From positions 85,802-149,801 of the forward strand of contig NZ_JAQKQJ010000016.1 in the NCBI RefSeq assembly GCF_029109325.1: DNA of 64,000 bases, written 5' to 3'. This DNA is from Nodosilinea sp. PGN35. GTDB lineage: Bacteria; Cyanobacteriota; Cyanobacteriia; Phormidesmidales; Phormidesmidaceae. Under the pieces are notes generated by a model. The model was given only the letters and a program-made list of their open reading frames with translations, did not search any database and was not told the DNA's origin. Every line of letters begins with the position of its first letter. Within the stretch, counting starts at the first letter, position 1. Made by a program: the position numbers and the translations under genes. Positions 19,392 to 29,697 of this stretch are shown piece after piece.

Positions 19392-22300
19392 ATGACTCCC
19401 AAGCACATTGCCCTCAAAAATTTTCTCAGCTACCGCGCTGCCAGCCTCGACTTTAGCGGGCTGCACGTGGTCTGTGTGGCCGGCCCCAACGGCGCGGGCA
19501 AGTCGTCGCTGCTGGAGGCGATCGCCTGGGCGCTGTGGGGGCAAAGCCGGGTGGCTACCGATGACGACATCATTCACCAGGGCGAGATGGAGGCCCAGGT
19601 GACCTTTCAGTTCCACCAGGGAGAGCACACCTACCGGGTGCTGCGCAGCCGCCACCGCAGCCAGGGCACCAGTTTGGAGTTTCAGGTGCACACGGAGGAG
19701 GGCTGGCGGGTGCTGACCCAGCGCGGGGTGCGGGCCACCCAGCTCTTAATCTGCCGCCACCTCAGGCTCGACTACGATACGTTTGTCAACTCCGCCTACC
19801 TGCGCCAGGGCGGGGCCGACGATTTTATGCTGAAGCGGCCCGGCGATCGCAAGCAAATCTTGGCCGATCTGCTCAAGCTGCACCAGTACGACCACCTGGC
19901 GGAGGGGGCCAAAGAGCGGGCTCGCCAGGCCAAGGCCGAGGTCAGCCTGCGCCAAACCCAGCTCGACGAACTCACCGCCGCCCTGGCCGACTACGAACCC
20001 ACCCTCCAGCGCCAGGCTCAGCTTCAGCAAGAGCTGTACGATATCGATCAGGCCCAGGGGCGCGATCGCGATCGTCAGCAGCAGCTCCGCATCCTAGAGC
20101 AGCACTACCGACAGCAGCAGCAGCAGCTTCAAATGCAGCGTCAGCAGCAGCAGCATCTCACCGCCCTGCTGCACCAGACGGAGGCTACTCTGGCCGCCCT
20201 GGCGGCCGAGCAGCAGGAGCGCGCCCAGACGTTGGCCCAGGCGGCTGAGATTGAAGCGGGTCTGGCCGAGGCCCTTCGCCTGGAGGCCGAAGACACCCAC
20301 CTCAACCAGCAATTTCAGCGTTACCAGGCGCTGCAAACGCAGCGGCAGACCCTAGAGGCCGCCTGGCAGAGCCAGGCGGAACACAGCCGCACTCGGCTGA
20401 GCCAGACTCAGATGCGGCTGGCGGCGGTGCAGGCCCAGCTGGCAGCTCTAGAGGAACTGCTCGGCCAGCGCGAGGCGATCGCGGCGGCCCGCCAGCAGTT
20501 TTTGGCCGCCAGGGCTCAGCTCAAACGCCTCGATGCCCTTCAGCTACAGGCCGAGCCTCTACAGCAGCGACGGCGGCAGCTGGAGGCAGGGCTACAGCAG
20601 GCCCAAACCCGACTGCAAACCCGGCTCGAAGAGATCACCGCCACCGTTCAACAGATGCAGCGGCAGCAGGGCGATCGCCCCCAGCTGATGGCCACCGCCG
20701 AGGAGGTGTCGGCCACCCTCAGCCATCTGGAACAGCGCCGCGCTTACCAAGAGCAGGTGCGCGAAAAGGGGCTCGAGCGCCGCAGCTTTATGGAGGTATT
20801 GCAGGCCAACCAGCGCCGCTGCGAGACTCAAATCGCTAAAATTGCCCAGAAGCTGGGGTTTCTGGCCCAGCCTGAGGCCGTCTGTCCGCTGTGCGATCGC
20901 CCCCTCGCCGACCACCACCGCACCCTGGTCGAGAGTCGGCACCGCCAGGAGCAGCAGGAACTCCAGGAAGAGATTTGGGTGATTCGAGAGCAGTTGGCCG
21001 CCTCCGAGCGCGAAATTCAGGTGCTGCGCCAAGAGTATCGGGCGGTGGAAGCTGAGCTAGAGGCCTACGCTCCGGTGCTGCAAAAGCAGGGCCAGCTCAC
21101 GGCGCAGATGGCCTCCCAGATCACCGCGCAGGAACAACTCCGAACCTTAGATGCCGAGCAGCAGCGCCTTGGGCAGCGCCTCGCCGACCACCAGTACGCC
21201 CTTGACCTGCGCACCGAGCTGAACCACATTGACGAAACCCTAGCGCAGCTGGCCTACGACGATCGCGACCACGCCCTGGTGCGGGGGCAAGTTGATCGCC
21301 TGCGCTGGGCCGAAATCAAACATCAGGATTTGGCCCAGGGGCAGCGGCGACAGCAGCGGCTCGCCCAGCAGCAGCAGCAGCTCAAGGCCGCCGAGACCCA
21401 GCTCAAGGCTGATCTCGACCAGCTGCGGCGCAGTCCCGAGGGCCAAGCGCTGGTGGCAGTCCAGGCCGACCTGAACCAGCTCGACTACAGCGCTGAGCGC
21501 CACCAGGCGGTGCGCCAGGCCCTCCAGGCGGCCCAGCCTTGGCGACGGCGGCACCACGACCTCCAACAGGCCCGCCAGCACCAGCCCCAGCACCAGGCTC
21601 AGATCGAAGCCCTCCTGGAGCAGCAGCAGCAGCAGCAGCGGTCGCTGCACCAGCTCAACGCAGGCTTGCAGGCCCTGATGGCGGAGTTGACCAGCCTCGC
21701 CTACGACCCCGACGCCCTACCCGCCTTAGAGACGGCCATAGCCGACCGTCAGCACCAGCGCGATGCCCTCCTGGCCCAGCTGGGTGCCCTAGGCCAGGCC
21801 TGCCAGCACTTCGACGACTTGCACCGGGGGCTTGCCCAAAAACAGCAGGAACTGGCCGCCGTGCGCCAGCGCCAGCGGGTTTATCAGGAACTGGCGCTGG
21901 CCTTTGGCCACAACGGCATTCAAGCGCTGATGATCGAAAATCTGCTGCCCCAGCTGGAGGCCGAAACCAACCATCTGCTGGGTCGCCTCAGCGCTCACCA
22001 GCTCCACGTGCAGTTTGTCACCCAGCGGGCCACCAAGCGAGGTCAGGGGGTGATTGATACCCTCGATATTCTAATTGCCGATGCCCGGGGCACCCGACCC
22101 TACGAAACCTACTCCGGCGGCGAGGCGTTTCGAGTTAACTTTGCCCTCAGGCTGGCGCTGGCCCGGCTGCTGGCCCAGCGATCGGGCCTGGCGCTCCAGC
22201 TGCTGATTATTGACGAAGGCTTTGGCACTCAGGATCAGCAGGGGTGCGATCGCCTGATTGCAGCCATTAACGCGATCGCCGCCGACTTTGCCTGCATTCT

Positions 22301-22397
22301 CACCGTTACCCACATTCCCCATTTCCGAGCTGCCTTTCAAACACGCATCGATGTCACCAAGACTGCCCAGGGATCGCAGCTCTCCCTCTCCGCGTAA
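19392..22397 (+). CDS. sbcC: SbcC/Rad50-type SMC-like ATPase
   Basis: A 1001-aa DNA-repair ATPase. N-terminal Walker A GPNGAGKSSLL (about 33-43), a very Gln-rich coiled coil, a zinc-hook CPLCDRPL near residue 500, a second coiled coil, then the C-terminal signature YSGGEAFRVNFALRLALAR and Walker B/D-loop LLIIDEGFGTQD. Such proteins normally work with the SbcD/Mre11 nuclease on hairpins and DNA ends. No sbcD is adjacent. Its template is relevant here because the window is rich in palindromes. A terminator hairpin overlaps the stop. Confidence 0.92.
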   Translation: MTPKHIALKNFLSYRAASLDFSGLHVVCVAGPNGAGKSSLLEAIAWALWGQSRVATDDDIIHQGEMEAQVTFQFHQGEHTYRVLRSRHRSQGTSLEFQVHTEEGWRVLTQRGVRATQLLICRHLRLDYDTFVNSAYLRQGGADDFMLKRPGDRKQILADLLKLHQYDHLAEGAKERARQAKAEVSLRQTQLDELTAALADYEPTLQRQAQLQQELYDIDQAQGRDRDRQQQLRILEQHYRQQQQQLQMQRQQQQHLTALLHQTEATLAALAAEQQERAQTLAQAAEIEAGLAEALRLEAEDTHLNQQFQRYQALQTQRQTLEAAWQSQAEHSRTRLSQTQMRLAAVQAQLAALEELLGQREAIAAARQQFLAARAQLKRLDALQLQAEPLQQRRRQLEAGLQQAQTRLQTRLEEITATVQQMQRQQGDRPQLMATAEEVSATLSHLEQRRAYQEQVREKGLERRSFMEVLQANQRRCETQIAKIAQKLGFLAQPEAVCPLCDRPLADHHRTLVESRHRQEQQELQEEIWVIREQLAASEREIQVLRQEYRAVEAELEAYAPVLQKQGQLTAQMASQITAQEQLRTLDAEQQRLGQRLADHQYALDLRTELNHIDETLAQLAYDDRDHALVRGQVDRLRWAEIKHQDLAQGQRRQQRLAQQQQQLKAAETQLKADLDQLRRSPEGQALVAVQADLNQLDYSAERHQAVRQALQAAQPWRRRHHDLQQARQHQPQHQAQIEALLEQQQQQQRSLHQLNAGLQALMAELTSLAYDPDALPALETAIADRQHQRDALLAQLGALGQACQHFDDLHRGLAQKQQELAAVRQRQRVYQELALAFGHNGIQALMIENLLPQLEAETNHLLGRLSAHQLHVQFVTQRATKRGQGVIDTLDILIADARGTRPYETYSGGEAFRVNFALRLALARLLAQRSGLALQLLIIDEGFGTQDQQGCDRLIAAINAIAADFACILTVTHIPHFRAAFQTRIDVTKTAQGSQLSLSA

Positions 22398-22445
22398 AGT
22401 CTGAAGCCGCCAGTCCCACCGGGTGCATAGCTTCTCAGACTTTTA
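22397..22445 (+). terminator. sbcC terminator
   Basis: AAGTCTGA (22397-22404) pairs with TCAGACTT (22435-22442), flanked by further GAAG/CTTC pairing and followed by TTATT. It begins at the last base of the stop codon. Confidence 0.7.
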
Positions 22446-22650
22446 TTAACATTCTTTTTAGATTTTAAGGATTTCTTCCCTAGCTATCCTGAATATATGT
22501 CTTCTGGAATGCAATACGAAGCCGCCGATCGCTTTACCCTAAGGGATTATAGCCCTCCAGAATCGCAACGGGCTGAGTATTTTTGACCATTCCCGCTTCC
22601 CTTCATAAATGTTACACTTGTTTACATACTTCGTTAATAACCTTTTACCC

Positions 22651-22782
22651 ATGAACTTTATTGGATCCCTTCTAGATGTTGCTGTAGTTGCTGTGGCCGT
22701 TGGCACAATGCTCAAGCGCCAGGCTGAGCAGGCGGCTCTAGAGACCCAGCCCGTTCCCGTGCCGGTGCGCTCACGCCGCTAG
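22651..22782 (+). CDS. Possible 43-aa small membrane protein
   Basis: A short frame MNFIGSLLDVAVVAVAVGTML continuing to RSRR. The first ~20 residues form one hydrophobic helix; the rest is polar, with PVPVPVRSRR at the end. Codon use resembles the surrounding genes. No good ribosome-binding site is visible, so this is a candidate only. It lies in the otherwise gene-free 510 bp between sbcC and the sigma factor gene. Confidence 0.4.
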   Translation: MNFIGSLLDVAVVAVAVGTMLKRQAEQAALETQPVPVPVRSRR

Positions 22783-22910
22783 ACAGCATTTTGGTTTATG
22801 GCTTTCTAAGCCCTGCCAGTGCTATGGCGGCTTCTGCTGATATCGGCCGCCACGTGGGGCACTTTGCCCTCCCCCTTCCTCCGTCGCTGTCTCCATAACC
22901 CTGCCGATCT

Positions 22911-23867
22911 ATGAGAACTGTGCAAAATTCCACCGACCTGGTTCGCACCTACCTAAAGGAAATCGGTAAAGTACCTCTACTCACCCACGAGGAAGAAATC
23001 CTGCTGGGTAAGCAGGTGCAAAAGCTGTCTGCTTTAGAGGCAAAGCGGGCAGCTCTAGAGGAGACTGCGGGCCACGGATTGACTGTGGAGCAGTGGTCGG
23101 AGGCGGTTGAGGTGCCTGTGGCCGAGCTTAAGAAAATCGTGCGTGAGGGCAATCTGGCCAAGCGTAAGATGGTGGAAGCGAACCTCCGCCTCGTGGTCTC
23201 AGTGGCCAAAAAGTACATCAAGCGCAATGTTGACCTCCTCGATCTGATTCAAGAGGGCACCATTGGCATGCAGCGCGGGGTCGAAAAGTTTGATCCGACC
23301 AAGGGCTACCGCTTCTCCACCTATGCTTACTGGTGGATTCGTCAGGCTATCACCCGGGCCATTGCGGAGAAGAGCCGCACCATTCGGCTGCCGATCCACA
23401 TCACTGAAAAGCTTAACAAGCTGAAAAAGGCCCAGCGTACCCTCTCCCAGCGCTACGGGCGGGCGGCCACCGTGGCGGAACTGGCCCTTGAGTGCGACCT
23501 GACAGCCAAACAGGTGCGCGATTATCTAGAAAAGTCTCGCCAGCCCCTCTCCCTCGATCTCAAGGTGGGAGACAATCAGGACACCGAACTGGGCGAACTG
23601 CTCGAAGATGACGGCCCCTCTCCGGAGGATTTTGCCACTCAAGTCTCCCTGCGCCAGGATCTAGAGCGTCTGATGGGTGACCTGACTCCCCAACAGAGGG
23701 AGGTGCTTTCCCTTCGCTTTGGATTATCTGATGGTAAAACTATGACCTTGGCAAAAATCGGTGATTTGCTCTCGATTAGCCGTGAGCGAGTGCGCCAGAT
23801 TGAGCGCGAGGCCCTGACTAAACTGCGTAAGCGCCAGTCCGATATTCGCGAATACCTGGCTAGCTAG
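22911..23867 (+). CDS. sigD: Group 2 RNA polymerase sigma factor (SigD-like)
   Basis: A 318-aa sigma-70 family protein without the long N-terminal region of the primary sigma factor. Region 1.2 (DLVRTYLKEIGKVPLL), region 2 with RFSTYAYWWIRQAITRAI, region 3 and region 4 with the helix-turn-helix SISRERVRQIEREALTKLR are all present. Group 2 sigma factors in cyanobacteria adjust transcription to light, dark, nitrogen and stress. The length equals that of Synechocystis SigD, but SigB/SigC-type proteins are close, so the letter is tentative. Confidence 0.9.
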   Translation: MRTVQNSTDLVRTYLKEIGKVPLLTHEEEILLGKQVQKLSALEAKRAALEETAGHGLTVEQWSEAVEVPVAELKKIVREGNLAKRKMVEANLRLVVSVAKKYIKRNVDLLDLIQEGTIGMQRGVEKFDPTKGYRFSTYAYWWIRQAITRAIAEKSRTIRLPIHITEKLNKLKKAQRTLSQRYGRAATVAELALECDLTAKQVRDYLEKSRQPLSLDLKVGDNQDTELGELLEDDGPSPEDFATQVSLRQDLERLMGDLTPQQREVLSLRFGLSDGKTMTLAKIGDLLSISRERVRQIEREALTKLRKRQSDIREYLAS

Positions 23868-23897
23868 GGCGATTCCCTGCTAGCAGCATCGGCTACG

Positions 23898-23930
23898 GAG
23901 CCCCGGCTTCTCATTGAGAAACCGGGGCTC
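23898..23930 (+). terminator. Terminator after the sigma factor gene
   Basis: GAGCCCCGG (23898-23906) pairs with CCGGGGCTC (23922-23930), and the inner CTTCTCA/TTGAGAA extends the stem. Followed by TTGGCT, so the T-tract is weak. It may serve both converging genes. Confidence 0.75.
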
Positions 23931-24005
23931 TTGGCTCTGGCCTAGCCTGTTCAGCAGTGCGTTGGGGGCTATGGAGGGAGAGAGGGGGCGATCGCTAATC
24001 GCGCG

Positions 24006-24389
24006 CTAATCGCTTCTCAGCCGAAAACGCCGCCTGTGGTCTGCAAGCAGCACCAGGGCAGTCCCAATCGCGTAGGCCAAAATATCTTTCCAGTCGAAGG
24101 TGGTGCCGAGCACGGTGGCAAGAATCAGATTGTCTCGCAGCCCGAGGCGATCGACCAGTCTGAGGTACTGCAAACCTTCTACGAGGCAGGCAAAGGCAAA
24201 CACAAGCAGTGCCGCAGGGATCGGCCGCAGGGGCCAGACGGCTTTGAGTGCGCAGTAGACCAGCGGGATAACGAGTACGTCACCGACCAGAGGGCGAATG
24301 ATGCCATCGTCTAGAAAAATCGCGATCGCAGTTTCAACGAGAAACAGCAAAATCGCTAAATAGAAATACCTGGCGCTAAATTTAATCAC
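24006..24389 (-). CDS. DUF2809 family membrane protein
   Basis: A 127-aa protein with four hydrophobic helices, matching DUF2809 (YjgA-type): RYFYLAILLFLVETAIA, DGIIRPLVGDVLVIPLVYC, FACLVEGLQY and TTFDWKDILAYAIGTALV. Function unknown. Start is GTG. It converges with the sigma factor gene. Confidence 0.87.
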   Translation of the reverse strand: MIKFSARYFYLAILLFLVETAIAIFLDDGIIRPLVGDVLVIPLVYCALKAVWPLRPIPAALLVFAFACLVEGLQYLRLVDRLGLRDNLILATVLGTTFDWKDILAYAIGTALVLLADHRRRFRLRSD

Positions 24390-24595
24390 AGGGGGATAGG
24401 AGCCGACAACAGATACGATGCTTTGCAGAGCGGCAGCACGGCCATCGCTATTGCCTCCACCCTAGGCGCTCCTCTGGGGAGATGGCATCACGGCAGCCCA
24501 GGTGCGATCGCCCCCGGTAGCCCAATTGACCAAATAAGGGAGATCCCGCATTCTAGAGTGGTTCTAGCTACATCTGCCCCATCTGAGGAGTCCCC

Positions 24596-26305
<1,710 letters not shown>

Positions 26306-26307
26306 TA

Positions 26308-26367
26308 GTAGGGTGGGTCATCGCTATTAGCCCTGGCTCTGCACCGTAGCCAGCCAGCCTGACCCAC
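26308..26367. repeat. GTAGGGTGGG-type palindromic repeat
   Basis: GTAGGGTGGGTCA at 26308-26320 pairs with TGACCCAC at 26360-26367, just behind the ureC stop. One of several such elements in the window (also 47458, 50037, 55424). Confidence 0.55.
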
Positions 26368-26524
26368 TGATCACCCCAATAGAGCATCTTGTCATGGGTG
26401 GCCACCGTCCATCCTCCCCCTGGGCATCCGACCCATAGGACGACGGTACGCAAACCAATTCTATTGCTTCTGTCAGATCTGCCGGACTCCAGAATTGACG
26501 TTGGTGCCCCAGGGGAGAGCCCGC

Positions 26525-26752
26525 TTACCTAAACAATGTGGTCAAAATCACGGTAATGGTAGCGCTGGCGATCAGGGTAAACGCTAGCTGTACGACCCAC
26601 TGGGTGGCTTTTTGGTAGTTGTCAAATTTGTCGTTAGAGCGCTCAAACTCTCGGCTGAGCGTGTCAAAGCGTTGATCGACATCTAGGGTCAGCTGATCGA
26701 GCTTGTCGGCTAAGTCTCGCAGGGTGGGTTCGGGTTGGGACTGGGCGGTCAT
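26525..26752 (-). CDS. Small coiled-coil protein with C-terminal membrane anchor
   Basis: A 75-aa protein. Residues about 8-50 form an amphipathic helix (LRDLADKLDQLTLDVDQRF), and residues 51-73 form one transmembrane segment (WVVQLAFTLIASATITVILTTL). Such small tail-anchored coiled-coil proteins are common in cyanobacteria, often beside restriction-like or toxin genes; none is next to it here. Function unknown. Confidence 0.7.
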   Translation of the reverse strand: MTAQSQPEPTLRDLADKLDQLTLDVDQRFDTLSREFERSNDKFDNYQKATQWVVQLAFTLIASATITVILTTLFR

Positions 26753-27124
26753 GGTGTGGCCAGAGACTGTAGGGTTTAACCTCAGCTTTCCTAGCCTAGC
26801 CTGTCACTTGGCTGAATTCATCTATACCCCAAGCTTTTTTCTCAATAGGGTAACGGTGACAGAAGTGCTGTCCCTCTCCTTACTGTAAGGTTAGTATTTT
26901 CGTGATTAAGTTATAATACGATGCATCTTTACGTAGCCTAAGTTCTTAGCAATGCAGAACACTCAGGCAAGCTTTAAACAAGGCACAGGTTGCTTTTCTA
27001 GGCATCTGTTGATAAGCCAAACCCATATGACTTCTGCCGAATGTTTCCGCTCTCTCAGCATGAGTAAAGCGTATTCTTCCATACAGTTTAATCGCAAACC
27101 CGAAAGAGCTTGAGGGATTAATAC
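26753..27124. other. Non-coding left flank of the AT-rich island
   Basis: About 370 bp in which base composition falls from GC-rich to AT-rich near 26880. It contains the promoter region for the island genes (AT-rich TTATAATACGATG at about 26910-26922 resembles a -10 element). The minus-strand frame at 26946-27134 is not convincing. No inverted repeats or direct repeats marking an insertion edge were found by eye. Confidence 0.5.
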
Positions 27125-27598
27125 ATGTTTCCAAAATTATGGAGTTCTATAAAAATTATGCTTGAGAAAAAGTCATCCCAGTCTCAGTCTCAATCTCTTA
27201 GAGGAAATACGTTTTCTGAATCCCATGTGCAAATTTCTCAGGCTGGGGAATCGATCCTGCAAATTTCACATACTTTACCTGCTGAGGTAGACGAGGTTCA
27301 GACTGCTGTAGATGTTGTGCACATTCTTGAAGAGATAGAAAGTTTTATGAGGACATCAGTACTGGGTGAAGCTGATCTGAAGAGATATCTAAATTATTTG
27401 GAGGCAGCAAGAGTGGAATTAAGCCAAGAGGAACCTGACAAAAAGTTAGTGGCTGTAAACCTTGATAGCTTTGGTGAAAAAATTAAAAAGCTTGACGACA
27501 CTCTTAACTCTACGGAAAAAATTTGGAATAGAATCCAACCTTTGCTTAAAAAACTAACTCCGTGGCTGGGAGTCGCTGCCAGCCACTTGACCTTATAG
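27125..27598 (+). CDS. Unknown island protein A with QISQAG motif and helical domain
   Basis: A 157-aa protein with no family I can name. Residues 17-26 are Ser/Gln-rich. Residues 27-46 hold a motif GNTFSESHVQISQAGESILQ that recurs, changed, in the next protein. Residues 55-150 form a helical domain with DLKRYLNYLEAARVEL and EEPDKKLVAVNLDSFGEKI, ending in a hydrophobic WLGVAASHLTL tail. GAGGG 8 nt before the ATG supports the start. Codon use is AT-rich and unlike the core genes, suggesting transfer. It is 18 bp from protein B and probably in one operon. Confidence 0.8.
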   Translation: MFPKLWSSIKIMLEKKSSQSQSQSLRGNTFSESHVQISQAGESILQISHTLPAEVDEVQTAVDVVHILEEIESFMRTSVLGEADLKRYLNYLEAARVELSQEEPDKKLVAVNLDSFGEKIKKLDDTLNSTEKIWNRIQPLLKKLTPWLGVAASHLTL

Positions 27599-27616
27599 TT
27601 TTTCTACGGTACTGAC

Positions 27617-29086
27617 ATGCATTCTAACCCAAATCAAGATCAGGAAATATCTGAGAACAACTTTGTAGGCCATTCAAAAACTCAAATAGGTCAAGCTGGA
27701 GTATGGCTAATTCAATTGATGTTCGCCCCAAATGTAGATTTTCATTATCTAAGAAGATGTGCCTTGGCAATGCATATCTTTTGCGGAGCTTTCATAAGCC
27801 TTTTTAGAGGTTATCCTTTTCCATATCTCAAATCTTTCGAGGCAATTTTTTTGTTTTTGTTTAAAGATAAAACCGAAATTAGAAATTGGTTTAGGAATTT
27901 CATCAGAGACTTAGACAATCTCTATGAAAGTGCTGATGGAGACACTGAGAATGGGCATCTCAGGCTAAATAGAGTTGCTTCCGAGTTGTGGTTAATTCCT
28001 GCTTTCATGGCAGAGATTATGGATTCTTTGAGAAGTAGAAATGAGCATCTGGCTTCGGAGATATCTGATCTCCTGTTGAATTTTCAGGAAACTAGACTTC
28101 GTGTAGTGAATGAGCTAGGCCGCTACTCCAGTGAATTAAAAAAGAAGCAGGAAAACTTGTTAAATATTCAAAGTTCAATTCAGCTTCGCCACTTTAACTT
28201 GTCTAAGCCTGGACGTGATTGCATCACGCTCTTTAATCAAACTAAAGATTGGATAGCTTCTGTTGAAAATGGAAGGATAAATTCGCCAGAATCCTTGGGT
28301 AAGGCTTTAACCGAATGGCGTTGGCGTGTAGAAAATCAGAATATAAATATTTACTTGCTAGAAGTTGTCACAAATTTTAGCAGATTGCTTGAGTGGACAT
28401 TTGCTACAAGTCAAGTTATTCTTGAGCATAAGGTTAGGATCCTAATTGCCTCATTCCCTGAAATAGATCCAGGTGACGACAGTGACGGGAGTGTAGGCAA
28501 CACAGGAGACCTGTTCGAGCTACTTAGATCTATATTTTCGTCTACAGTTAGCCTGAAGAAAACCAGCAACGCTCTCCATGAGAATGTAGATCGTTTGAAT
28601 GCTGAAGTTGATGAATTGAAAGAAAGGCTTCAGAAAGCAAGGCTTTATCAGAACCAGAGAGAGCAAAAATTATCAGAACTAGCAGAAAATCTAAGGCGCT
28701 TTGCTGCTGAAAACCCTGATTCTTATGAGCAAGGTAAACTTCGAAATTATTTGGAGGAAGCCTATCAGTGCATAGAAAAATTGCAGGGACAAGTCGAAAT
28801 TTTTAGAAACAAAGCAGATTCTTTGGAGAATGAGAATCAAACTTTATCATTGCTTTTGAAAGAAAGGCCGAACATTGAGGAATTTGAGAGACTTAAGCAA
28901 GAAAATGAAGAATTAAAACATCAAGTTAATAACCCGCAAGTGCAATATTTCGACTTAGGCTTCGAACCTCAAGCTCTTACAAAACCAGATTCTTCACCTC
29001 CTTTGCGACATTCAAACCCTCCTAAGCAAGACCCAAAGCCAGATATCAATTTTGGAACTCCATCAACGCGCGGATACAGCGCATAA
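27617..29086 (+). CDS. Unknown island protein B with QIGQAG motif and coiled coil
   Basis: A 489-aa protein with no family I can name. Near the N-terminus (13-33) it carries ENNFVGHSKTQIGQAGVWL, the counterpart of the motif in protein A. Residues 35-290 are a mostly helical, aromatic-rich region (AMHIFCGAFISLFRGYPFPYL, EIRNWFRNFIRDLDNLYE). Residues about 315-440 form a long coiled coil (VDRLNAEVDELKERLQKA, RLKQENEELKHQV). A Pro/Ser-rich tail follows. No nuclease, NTPase or protease motif is visible. AT-rich, like gene A, and unlike the surroundings; the pair is probably a horizontally acquired module. Confidence 0.8.
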   Translation: MHSNPNQDQEISENNFVGHSKTQIGQAGVWLIQLMFAPNVDFHYLRRCALAMHIFCGAFISLFRGYPFPYLKSFEAIFLFLFKDKTEIRNWFRNFIRDLDNLYESADGDTENGHLRLNRVASELWLIPAFMAEIMDSLRSRNEHLASEISDLLLNFQETRLRVVNELGRYSSELKKKQENLLNIQSSIQLRHFNLSKPGRDCITLFNQTKDWIASVENGRINSPESLGKALTEWRWRVENQNINIYLLEVVTNFSRLLEWTFATSQVILEHKVRILIASFPEIDPGDDSDGSVGNTGDLFELLRSIFSSTVSLKKTSNALHENVDRLNAEVDELKERLQKARLYQNQREQKLSELAENLRRFAAENPDSYEQGKLRNYLEEAYQCIEKLQGQVEIFRNKADSLENENQTLSLLLKERPNIEEFERLKQENEELKHQVNNPQVQYFDLGFEPQALTKPDSSPPLRHSNPPKQDPKPDINFGTPSTRGYSA

Positions 29087-29697
29087 CCTAAGTATCTTCT
29101 ACACAGGCGCTTATGTCGCTGATATCACTGATTTTTCGTTGACTAGGCTGCTGCAAAAGAAATAGGCAACCCACACTTTACATTTGTTAATCAAAAACTG
29201 TTGAGAGTTTTGTGTAGTCATACGAGTCAGTGCGTAAATGTAGTGACGGGCATCTTGTCAGCACGGGCGAGACTACGAATTGTCACGATTTATGGATGTA
29301 GATGTACAGGATCTCAAAAAGCGAAAATCTTGGACAAGTTCAATACAAACTCTGACAAGGTTCTGGGCTGAGCAAGAATCTCAACGCCACTGCCGGGCAA
29401 TAAATCTCGACCTGCTGGGTTTTTGGATCAATCAGCCAACACAGTTGCGAGCCGTTCTCAATGTACTCCCGCAGTTTGGCCTGAAAATCGGTCAGCTCAT
29501 CGGCGGGCGACTTGAGTGCGATCGCCTGAATCAGGCAGTTGCCCAGCGGCAAATCACTCTACGTCAGCCCAACCAGGCAGAGGTCTCTCTCCGGGCCAGT
29601 CCCTTTAGGCTAAGCAAATCGATCTCTACCGAGAGCTTCACGCCCTAGACGGGCGAAACACCTTGCTGAGGCGATCGCTCAGACTAGGTGACACATT
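29087..29697. other. Right flank of the island with gene debris
   Basis: About 600 bp with no intact gene. The first 240 bp remain AT-rich. GC rises near 29340, where a broken Uma2 gene lies. This looks like a site where insertions and decay have accumulated. Confidence 0.55.
29340..29552 (-). pseudogene. Uma2 family (DUF820) nuclease fragment
   Basis: The frame codes ALKSPADELTDFQAKLREY followed by ENGSQLCWLIDPKTQQVEIY, the C-terminal core of Uma2-family proteins with PD-(D/E)XK-like fold. The N-terminal two thirds (about 110 residues) are missing, and upstream frames contain stops. No good start codon. An intact family member is at 59596-60252. Confidence 0.75.

Noticed and set aside
26946..27134. 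62-aa minus-strand frame at the left of the AT-rich island
   Set aside because: No ribosome-binding site or family; overlaps the start of island gene A and its likely leader.
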